Part shown: positions 1-5,123 of the stretch, one piece after another
Numbering within the stretch: position 1 is the first letter of the stretch
Layout: every line of letters starts with the position of its first letter
DNA from: Bacteroidetes bacterium UBA6063
Lineage (GTDB): Bacteria > Bacteroidota > Bacteroidia > NS11-12g > UBA9320
Reading direction: 5' to 3'
NCBI GenBank assembly: GCA_002428905.1
Contig: DIYD01000086.1
Location: 1-5,123, forward strand
DNA: 5,123 bases
Notes under the pieces: model-generated
Told to the model about the DNA's origin: nothing
What the model saw: only the letters and a program-made list of their open reading frames with translations
Databases searched by the model: none
Position numbers and translations under genes: made by a program

Positions 1-1004
1 GCCCAGATCAATTTGGAACCATCAGCACTATATTTATTCAGTGTGGCATCACAAGGAATACTGTACGAGGCATTGTCTTCAACGCCTCCACTGTAGGTTG
101 TGCTAAAAGCTCCTGGGGTAGTAGGGTAGTAGCCATTCGCATTGAAGGTAATGTCTGGTGTGGTCGCAATTCCGCCTGAATACAAACTACCGTTGTTATC
201 GTACGTTGCAGTAAAACCAAAATTGTCAACGCTATTGCCTGCGTACGTAGAGAACACAACTTCTGGGTCAATTAATAATTTGTCGAAATCGGAAGGAATG
301 CTTTGAGTGGTTACAAAGGTGACCTTGCCATCTTCGTCAATGTCGAACTGCATGTCAAATTCAACCAGCTCACCATTTTTTTCGTAATAACACAATGGAA
401 TGCGCTCGAAAAACGAACCCACACTGGTCTTGATCTGCAGGGAGTCTTTTCGGTTGACTAGTTTGTCGATATGATTGTAGCGAATTGCAATATCCTCCAA
501 ACGGGCACCTTTGTTCAATACAAAATCGTATTTAAGTTGACTTCCTTTACCATGTACAATCAAGTCCACATTTGGATACAGGTCTGTATACCTTACTATA
601 CCAAAATCCCGTACGTTGGAAGCCCATTTCGATGCGTCGTTTCCGAGGAAGAAGTTCATGTAATAGGTGCTCACCTGCTCACCAGACAGCGTTGGATTGT
701 TGTTAGCACCAAGGAATTCTATATCAAAAAAGTGATAGTCGACTTCATGAATCTCTTCTTTCGGTTTTGCCTTTAAGAACGACTTTTTGGTTTTATGTGG
801 ATGTTGCACCAGTTCCGCCCATTGGCGGTTATCATACTGCAATACGGAAATCTTGTTTTTCTCGAGATAGACAACCGCACCATTCAGGTATTTCTTGAAC
901 TTAATCTTGTCGTTCCACTGCCCCTTGTTTTCGGTAAGGTATTGCTGAGAAAATACACAGGATGCCCATGCGATAACCGCACAGGTTAAAGCCCATTTCC
1001 GCAC
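1..1004 (-). CDS. SBBP beta-propeller repeat cell-surface protein, N-terminal part (cut by left edge)
   Basis: Translating the minus strand gives 334 residues open to the window edge. Residues 1-19 form a signal peptide (basic RK, then hydrophobic ALTCAVIAWASCVFS) with probable signal peptidase I cleavage before Gln20. The mature chain opens with the family hallmark ENKGQW (25-30), then FLGANNNPTLSG (97-108), STYYMNFFLGNDASKWASNV (112-131), LYPNVDLIVHG (142-152), LKYDF (157-161) and IDPEVVFSTYAG (245-256). These are typical of the DUF7948-type domain that precedes SBBP repeats. Residues 292-334 (YPTTPGAFSTT, then LNKYSADGSKLIW) are the first SBBP-like blade. In Bacteroidota such proteins are usually large, surface-exposed and end in a type IX secretion sorting domain; that end lies outside the window, so export by this route is inferred. 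There is no ATG start: after the in-frame TGA at 1040-1038 the options are GTG 1031, TTG 1025 and GTG 1004. I chose 1004 because it gives a normal short signal peptide. WASC resembles a lipobox, but Trp at -3 argues against a lipoprotein. Ligand and role are unknown; adhesion or gliding is only a guess. Confidence 0.88.
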   Translation of the reverse strand, partial: MRKWALTCAVIAWASCVFSQQYLTENKGQWNDKIKFKKYLNGAVVYLEKNKISVLQYDNRQWAELVQHPHKTKKSFLKAKPKEEIHEVDYHFFDIEFLGANNNPTLSGEQVSTYYMNFFLGNDASKWASNVRDFGIVRYTDLYPNVDLIVHGKGSQLKYDFVLNKGARLEDIAIRYNHIDKLVNRKDSLQIKTSVGSFFERIPLCYYEKNGELVEFDMQFDIDEDGKVTFVTTQSIPSDFDKLLIDPEVVFSTYAGNSVDNFGFTATYDNNGSLYSGGIATTPDITFNANGYYPTTPGAFSTTYSGGVEDNASYSIPCDATLNKYSADGSKLIW

Positions 1005-1038
1005 TATATTACCAGATCGCTTCAAGAACACAGGTACT

Positions 1039-1046
1039 CAAAGATA
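1039..1046 (-). promoter_or_regulatory. Candidate Bacteroidota -7 element for the SBBP gene
   Basis: The minus strand reads TATCTTTG, a perfect match to TAnnTTTG. It would place transcription start near 1031-1034, about 27-30 nt before the GTG at 1004, and it supports that start over the more upstream GTG/TTG codons. No TTG-type -33 element is seen at the usual 19-20 nt spacing, so the call rests on one half-site in a 110-bp gap. Confidence 0.4.
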
Positions 1047-1048
1047 AT

Positions 1049-1067
1049 ACATACGCAAAACGCATGC
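1049..1067 (-). other. Small imperfect dyad between CAP and SBBP genes
   Basis: On the minus strand CATGCG-TTTTG-CGTATG can form a 6-bp stem with one G-U pair and a 5-nt loop; one flanking G-U pair can extend it. It lies 48-66 nt after the CAP gene stop and immediately upstream of the candidate -7 element at 1039-1046. It could be a weak transcription end for the CAP gene or a binding site over the SBBP promoter. There is no T-run after it, and a stem this short can arise by chance. Confidence 0.2.
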
Positions 1068-1114
1068 CGTACCACCTTTAAAATATGACGATCTACTGAG
1101 CGATAACGTTGCCT

Positions 1115-3406
1115 CTAATAACCCACCGGGTCAAAATCGAGTGGCATGACGTCGTATTCATACCGACGACCGTTTTGAAGTTCAACAACGACGGTAAGGG
1201 CGGTCTTTTCGGTTATGGTCTTAATATCGATGCCTGGTTTCCAAACGAGGGTAGGCAAACCATAGCCATCTACGAGGTCAAATTGCTCAAGTTCAATTTC
1301 ACTGTCTCCCATCATCATTTTAACTTTTGCACCTTTCAAATCCTGCTTAATCGAGAAAGACCAGAAGTTAAAGAACATCATACGTGGTGTGATGCCCTCT
1401 GGAGGCCATGCAATGAACTCTTCTTTGTATTTGTTGGTGTCTACACTCCCGCTGTCGTCCAGGGCCCAAATTGCACATGCATTGGCGGTAGAACCGTGGC
1501 CTAGAGCTGCTCCATTGGGGTATAGTAACCACCGACGGTTGCCTACACTTGGGTTCTTTGAATCGGCGAAGAACGAGGTAACTGCCATTGTTGTGGTAGC
1601 CCCTTTTGTAAGTAAGGAGTATCGGGCTGCGTGTGCCCCTTCATCGCTGTAGCAACTCCATCTGGAATCCGGTTCATGGCTTAGCGATTTATTGGATTCC
1701 ATCATTAAGGCAGCTTTCTGACACCAATCGTTTAATTCCGGATCGAGATAAATCTCAGATAATCCGGCTTGCCGACGGAAATAATTAATGCGATTTTCAA
1801 CCTTTTTCTGAATTGACGCTTCAATATCTCCGGCATCACATGTTGCGCGTGAACCATTCCACTCATAACCATTAACCTTTGTTCCAGCAACCATCTCATC
1901 CTTTACGCGCGTCATGTAATAGCTGTAGTAAAAGTCTTCCTTGGCCAGATAGTCGATCTTATCTCGCCAGATAGCGTGCTCTGGTTGAGCGGCCATGTGT
2001 TTTACTATCAGTGCTTTAGCGTCGATGTAATCCTTGTTTTTAATCAGCCGATCGATATGTGCACTGTAGAAATCCATCGTTTCCTCATCTGCCGAAGCCA
2101 GATTTGGATTGCTTTTGACCATCAATGCATATAAAGCTCGCTCGTCCTGCAAGTTGATCTCTGTTCCTTTGGCTTTTGAAATCAACGAATTGCGAATGCC
2201 ATCCACCGCAGTGGAATTACCATATACGCTTTCGGCCAGATTGAGTAACTGTGATGCCAGATGCAGTGAGTGGCTTTTTGCCGCATAATCGATGATCACA
2301 GTGTATCGCGCTAAAACATCTTCGGGAGTCTCACCTTTGGTGGTACTGACCATGTATTTGTGTGCGATGTAGTTCGAGATTGGAATGTGGTTAAACTTGC
2401 TGTAATACTTCACGAGTTTCCACAACACGTTTTCTGTTTTGGCATCAATAAACTGATCCGCTTTTTTGTATCGATTGACACGCTTTGAGTTGGCACGCTC
2501 TACTTTCTCCGCTGTAAAATGTGCGAGCATGGTGTCTAACTTGGAAGTATCGCGGTTACCGTAGTGGTTGCGCAACAGGTACAAATACAGGGCATTTTCT
2601 TTCTTTACAAAGAATGTATCTGTAGGGAAGAAGGAAAGCATGTGTTTGATTTTTTCCATCATTAGACTCGACGGGGGGAGCTGTTTAATTTGTTCTTTGG
2701 TAACCTCTTTTTGGAAATAGTCAATCTTGGCATTTCCTCCAAACACGCGACGCGCACTTTCGAGATACATGCTTGCCGAGTCGTATTTTTTGGATAACCA
2801 ATGTTGATCCGCAAAGTAGATATACGCTTCCTGTACCGTTTTATCTACCTCATTGCCCTCAGCATGTTCTTCATTGCTCCAGGTAACAACCATATTGAGG
2901 TTCTCTTCTCCCAGAACGGTGTCTTCCGTGAGTAACTGGCATTTCCCAACCCAGTATTTGGCAATCATATCACCATTTAAAGAGAAGCTTTTCTCATAGG
3001 TCTTTATTGCGCCGGTGTATTTGTTGATTTTGTATTCGGATGCGCCTTTTTCGTTGTTCTTAACCACATATTTGTCAACCAGGTCTGAATACTCCGGCAA
3101 TATCTCTCCACCACCTTTATAACGTCCTTTTTCGATGGCTTTAATGCCCATCTTTAATGCATCGGGCGTTCTTGGACCTAGAAAAGGATCCTCCATCATA
3201 CGATAAAGGGCTTCCGCTTTTAGGAAGTATAATTCTGGATTCTTCTTGTATTGTGGATCTTCCTCATAGGTTTCGGCCAATTTCAATGCACGTTTAAGGT
3301 TGCCGTCTTCCAAAGCGAGTGAGATTTTTTCAATCTGGGCGTTAGCGCCAGTAAAAATGGAACTCAACAATGCCAGTATCAGGCTGTATCTTAGGAGGTT
3401 CTTCAT
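1115..3406 (-). CDS. Secreted TPR-like / CAP (SCP/PR1) domain protein
   Basis: A 763-residue protein. The first 24 residues (MKNLLRYSLI, then LALLSSIFTGANA) are a textbook signal peptide with cleavage before Gln24. An ATG five codons upstream (3421) would add MVDKQ; I prefer 3406 because it restores the usual MKN-type signal peptide and fits the candidate promoter at 3435-3466. Residues about 25-500 are helical with TPR-like stretches, clearest near 27-70 (ALEDGNLKRALKLAE), 125-160 (YTGAIKTYEKSFSLNGDMIA) and 194-223 (KKYDSASMYLESARRVF), and more degenerate after that. Residues about 530-650 are a CAP domain: VENRINYFRRQAGL, LSHEP with His577, DEGAH with Glu589, and VGNRRWLLYP (621-630), where most bacterial relatives have GHRRW. 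Residues about 663-763 (FIAWPPEG, FWSFSI, GYGLPTLVWKPG) match the beta-rich region that follows CAP domains in other bacterial proteins. Cys523, 562, 585 and 644 in or near the CAP domain could form disulphides. No type IX sorting domain is evident, so a periplasmic or envelope location is inferred. Bacterial CAP proteins have poorly known functions; none can be assigned here. Confidence 0.9.
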   Translation of the reverse strand: MKNLLRYSLILALLSSIFTGANAQIEKISLALEDGNLKRALKLAETYEEDPQYKKNPELYFLKAEALYRMMEDPFLGPRTPDALKMGIKAIEKGRYKGGGEILPEYSDLVDKYVVKNNEKGASEYKINKYTGAIKTYEKSFSLNGDMIAKYWVGKCQLLTEDTVLGEENLNMVVTWSNEEHAEGNEVDKTVQEAYIYFADQHWLSKKYDSASMYLESARRVFGGNAKIDYFQKEVTKEQIKQLPPSSLMMEKIKHMLSFFPTDTFFVKKENALYLYLLRNHYGNRDTSKLDTMLAHFTAEKVERANSKRVNRYKKADQFIDAKTENVLWKLVKYYSKFNHIPISNYIAHKYMVSTTKGETPEDVLARYTVIIDYAAKSHSLHLASQLLNLAESVYGNSTAVDGIRNSLISKAKGTEINLQDERALYALMVKSNPNLASADEETMDFYSAHIDRLIKNKDYIDAKALIVKHMAAQPEHAIWRDKIDYLAKEDFYYSYYMTRVKDEMVAGTKVNGYEWNGSRATCDAGDIEASIQKKVENRINYFRRQAGLSEIYLDPELNDWCQKAALMMESNKSLSHEPDSRWSCYSDEGAHAARYSLLTKGATTTMAVTSFFADSKNPSVGNRRWLLYPNGAALGHGSTANACAIWALDDSGSVDTNKYKEEFIAWPPEGITPRMMFFNFWSFSIKQDLKGAKVKMMMGDSEIELEQFDLVDGYGLPTLVWKPGIDIKTITEKTALTVVVELQNGRRYEYDVMPLDFDPVGY

Positions 3407-3434
3407 CTGTTTATCTACCATGTACTTGATCGAA

Positions 3435-3466
3435 CAATAATAACTTGATTCTCTATATTACTCAAA
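3435..3466 (-). promoter_or_regulatory. Candidate promoter for the CAP-domain gene
   Basis: On the minus strand TTTG (3466-3463) is followed by 20 nt and then TATTATTG (3442-3435). This is one mismatch from the Bacteroidota consensus TTTG-N19/20-TAnnTTTG. Start of transcription would fall near 3428-3430, leaving about 23 nt before the ATG at 3406 but only 8 nt before the ATG at 3421, which favours the shorter protein. The -33 half overlaps the last codons of the ABM gene. It is a sequence match only, in an AT-rich gap. Confidence 0.35.
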
Positions 3467-3766
3467 TTTGGATGCAACAATTTTAGTGCTCCATGCCGCT
3501 GGTTTTCCTGCAAATTTTGATTTGGTGTGTTTCCAGGTATCGGCAAATAGATCGGAGTTGCGATAACGTTCCAAACTTTCTTCATCTATCCAGATACTTC
3601 GTGTGAAGTAAACGGCTTCATCTTTTTTGACCTGTGTTTCTTTTAACAATTCAACGCTCTGACAGCCTTCAAAACCTGCAATGAGGTCTTTTCTCTCCGC
3701 AAACAACGCTTCGAATGCTTCGGTTAGTTCAGGTTTAAATATCATTTTAACAATGCGGGTAATCAT
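3458..3766 (-). CDS. Antibiotic biosynthesis monooxygenase (ABM)-fold small protein
   Basis: A 102-residue protein, about the full length of a single ABM (dimeric alpha-beta barrel) domain. It begins MITRIVKMIFKPE, a first beta strand. FEGCQSVELLKE (32-43) is the turn and second strand, VYFTRSIWIDEESLERYRNS (52-71) carries the family pattern of a strand ending in Trp then an acidic helix, and LFADTWKHTKSKFAGKPAAW (73-92) gives the last helix. There is no signal peptide, so it should be cytoplasmic. Members of this fold are diverse: quinol monooxygenases, haem-degrading enzymes and many without known activity. The sequence does not tell which applies, and the name should not be taken as evidence of antibiotic synthesis. 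Its ATG overlaps the TGA of the upstream DUF62 gene as ATGA, which implies co-transcription and translational coupling with that gene. Confidence 0.85.
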   Translation of the reverse strand: MITRIVKMIFKPELTEAFEALFAERKDLIAGFEGCQSVELLKETQVKKDEAVYFTRSIWIDEESLERYRNSDLFADTWKHTKSKFAGKPAAWSTKIVASKFE

Positions 3767-4530
3767 GTCTTCTCAATAATAATGCGTTGTCCTTTTTGCA
3801 GCCCGTACATCTGTTGCGCTGCCCCACGATGCATTTCAATGGTCAGATAATCGGCCTGGTTAAAATAGCAATACGGTTTTCCTCCTTCGTTTGGTTCGAG
3901 GTCGGTAGAAATTCGGTTAATCTTTTCATGCCGACTCAATACAATGGAATACGTTTTTGCGTCATTAGTAAACTGCTCAAATTCGGTTCGTGCAATATCG
4001 GTGTAAGCAGTGCCTCTTGCATCAAAATATCTTATATGACCGTGTAAACTGTCGTCATGAATAACGGGTTTAAGTGATGTTTTAATCTGTATTTGATCGC
4101 TTTTATCGAAGCGTTGATCTATTTTAGGGTAATCACTGAGCTCCAATGCAATCTGTCCGAACCCCTCGGTTACCGATACGCTATGATGGCCACTAAATTC
4201 GCGGGCAACCGAAATAGCCGATGCTTCGATGGGAAGCAGGGGTAATAAACCGCTGTTGTAGGTAAGTACATGCTGACCTTTAAACCGGGCGTGAACCAAT
4301 TCTCGATGGGCGTGTCGGTTGTCGAAATCAACCGCAATAATATGCACCGTGTTTGGCGGAAAGCTAGTGATCAAAAGTTCCAATAAATAAGCCGCCTCAT
4401 TAATATCGCATGGATGAATTTCATGCGATAGATCTATAATTGGTATTTCCGGATTTCTGCTCTGAAACCATACATCCGACAGGGTTGAGTAAATGGAATT
4501 GGTGCCAAAATCTGTTATTAGTGTAATCAA
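3763..4530 (-). CDS. Divergent SAM hydroxide adenosyltransferase (DUF62) family protein
   Basis: A 255-residue cytoplasmic protein. The N-terminus MITLITDFG, then IIDLSHEIHPCDINEAAYLL (31-50), FPPNTVHIIAVDFD (57-70) and YNSGLLPLL (91-99) follow the order of the SAM hydrolase/fluorinase-like family. So does the C-terminal domain: HGHIRYFDARGTAYTDIA (163-180), PYCYFNQADYLTIEMHRGAA (219-238) and GLQKGQRIIIE (243-253). The family hydrolyses S-adenosylmethionine to adenosine and methionine. Several usual positions differ: VDPGVGxxRR is VDFDNRHAHR (67-76), the GRDxFxPxAAHLA segment is replaced by EGFGQIALELS (122-132), and GNxxTN is GTAYTD (173-178). Asp7 and Asp68 remain. Activity on SAM is therefore uncertain. 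The start is TTG at 4530-4528: it gives exactly the conserved N-terminus, and there is no in-frame ATG between it and an upstream stop. It is the first gene of a coupled pair with the ABM gene and is divergent from phoH. Confidence 0.85.
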   Translation of the reverse strand: MITLITDFGTNSIYSTLSDVWFQSRNPEIPIIDLSHEIHPCDINEAAYLLELLITSFPPNTVHIIAVDFDNRHAHRELVHARFKGQHVLTYNSGLLPLLPIEASAISVAREFSGHHSVSVTEGFGQIALELSDYPKIDQRFDKSDQIQIKTSLKPVIHDDSLHGHIRYFDARGTAYTDIARTEFEQFTNDAKTYSIVLSRHEKINRISTDLEPNEGGKPYCYFNQADYLTIEMHRGAAQQMYGLQKGQRIIIEKT

Positions 4531-4554
4531 GCTAAATTTTATTTGGAAACGGCT

Positions 4555-4562
4555 TAAATTTG
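4555..4562 (+). promoter_or_regulatory. Candidate -7 element for phoH in the divergent intergenic region
   Basis: TAAATTTG matches TAnnTTTG exactly and would start transcription near 4567-4569, about 47 nt before the TTG of phoH. No good -33 TTG is found at the usual spacing. The whole 4531-4614 gap is very AT-rich and must also hold the promoter for the DUF62 gene; the best minus-strand candidate is TAATTTCG at 4574-4567, one mismatch from consensus. A GTTTAAAC palindrome sits at 4597-4604. Confidence 0.4.
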
Positions 4563-4614
4563 AAAACGAAATTAATATTTAGGGATTAAAATCTCGGTTT
4601 AAACAAAAATTCAT

Positions 4615-5123
4615 TTGACAGAAAAAATTATACGGGTTGAAAACATCAATCCGGCAGTATTCTTCGGGACGGAGAATCGAAATTTAAAACTACTTAAGAA
4701 GCGATTTCCAAAGCTTAAACTAACCTCAAGGGGCGACGAAATAAAAGCCAGCGGCCCGGAAAAAGAAATTGTTGTTTTTGAAGAAAAACTAGGGCAATTG
4801 ATTCAGCAACTGCTCAATAATCCGAATATATCCGACGATGAGGTGAGGCATGTGCTTGGAGAGGACTATCAACCATCGCCTTTAAAAGAGGATGATGACC
4901 TTATGAACAATGTCCTGGTTTATGGTAACCGTGGTAAGGTAATCAAACCGCGCACGGAGAACCAACGTGCATTGGTTAAGGCCGTTCAAAAGAACGACGT
5001 GGTATTTGCGGTAGGTCCTGCAGGTACGGGTAAAACCTACACCGGTGTGGCTCTTGCAGTACGGGCTTTAAAAAAGAAAGAAGTCAAAAAGATTATACTG
5101 GCCCGACCTGCCGTTGAGGCGGG
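4615..5123 (+). CDS. phoH: PhoH family ATPase, N-terminal part (cut by right edge)
   Basis: The plus strand encodes 169 residues open to the window edge. Residues 1-95 form the small N-terminal domain usual in PhoH/YbeZ proteins: EKIIRVENINPAVFFG (3-18), then LKLLKKRFPKLKLTSRGDEI (24-43). VLVYGNRGKVIKPRTENQRA (100-119) leads to the Walker A P-loop GPAGTGKTYTGVALAV (134-149), with Lys140 and Thr141 for nucleotide phosphate and magnesium. ILARPAVEAG follows at the edge; the usual family form is ILTRPAVEAG. The Walker B motif and sensors lie beyond the window. The family is cytoplasmic and hydrolyses ATP; it is linked to RNA metabolism and, in Escherichia coli, to the ribosome-associated YbeZ-YbeY pair. 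The start is TTG at 4615: an in-frame TAA lies at 4600-4602, and the first in-frame ATG would be residue 97, losing the conserved N-terminal domain. No Shine-Dalgarno is visible; the leader is A-rich. The gene diverges from the DUF62-ABM pair. Confidence 0.95.
   Translation, partial: MTEKIIRVENINPAVFFGTENRNLKLLKKRFPKLKLTSRGDEIKASGPEKEIVVFEEKLGQLIQQLLNNPNISDDEVRHVLGEDYQPSPLKEDDDLMNNVLVYGNRGKVIKPRTENQRALVKAVQKNDVVFAVGPAGTGKTYTGVALAVRALKKKEVKKIILARPAVEA

Noticed and set aside
38..271. 77-codon minus-strand open frame
   Set aside because: It is in a different frame from the SBBP protein, whose SBBP-repeat motifs cover the same bases.
956..960. Lipobox-like WASC in the SBBP signal peptide
   Set aside because: Trp at -3 does not fit a lipobox, and the conserved mature start ENKGQW follows a good signal peptidase I site just downstream.
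471..989. Two plus-strand open frames (471-776, 795-989)
   Set aside because: They are antisense to the SBBP protein frame, whose conserved motifs run unbroken through both intervals.
1109..1504. 131-codon open frame on the plus strand, and another at 1389-1652
   Set aside because: Both lie antisense within the well-supported CAP gene; the translations show no family motif and look like shadows of the opposite coding strand.
3407..3457. Possible terminator between the ABM and CAP genes
   Set aside because: No hairpin followed by a T-run is visible on the minus strand in this short gap.
3787..4047. 86-codon plus-strand open frame
   Set aside because: Antisense to the DUF62 C-terminal domain, with no recognisable motif and no promoter.
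4597..4604. GTTTAAAC palindrome upstream of phoH
   Set aside because: An 8-bp palindrome in an AT-rich gap can easily arise by chance; no second copy or flanking structure supports an operator.

Overview
The window reads as a chromosomal segment of a Bacteroidota bacterium, probably Flavobacteriia-like, though I cannot narrow it further. The clues are: a cell-surface SBBP-repeat protein of the type usually exported by the type IX secretion system in this phylum; a PhoH ATPase of Bacteroidota type; promoter candidates resembling the TTTG-N19/20-TAnnTTTG consensus; and no clear Shine-Dalgarno sequence before any gene. Three of the five genes appear to start with TTG or GTG. Base composition is moderate and looks even. 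I see no mobile element, tRNA, rRNA, CRISPR array or strong terminator.

Layout, left to right: (1) 1-1004, minus strand: the N-terminal 334 residues of a secreted protein with an 'ENKGQW' N-terminal domain (DUF7948 type) leading into SBBP beta-propeller repeats; it runs off the left edge. (2) 1005-1114: a short intergenic gap with a perfect -7 promoter match and a small dyad. (3) 1115-3406, minus: a 763-residue secreted protein with a long helical, TPR-like region followed by a CAP/SCP domain and a C-terminal beta-rich domain. (4) 3458-3766, minus: a 102-residue antibiotic-biosynthesis-monooxygenase (ABM) fold protein. (5) 3763-4530, minus: a divergent SAM hydroxide adenosyltransferase (DUF62) homologue whose stop overlaps the ABM start as ATGA. 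(6) 4531-4614: an AT-rich divergent promoter region. (7) 4615-5123, plus: the first 169 residues of a PhoH-family ATPase with TTG start and intact Walker A; it runs off the right edge.

How the parts relate: the DUF62 and ABM genes are almost certainly one translationally coupled operon, transcribed divergently from phoH. The CAP gene follows 51 bp after the ABM stop and has its own candidate promoter, so it may be transcribed both by read-through and independently. The SBBP gene is probably a separate unit. No gene set here looks like a new defence or biosynthetic system. The most interesting points are the loss of several family-conserved positions in the DUF62 protein and the His-to-Asn change in the CAP domain fused to a TPR-like region.
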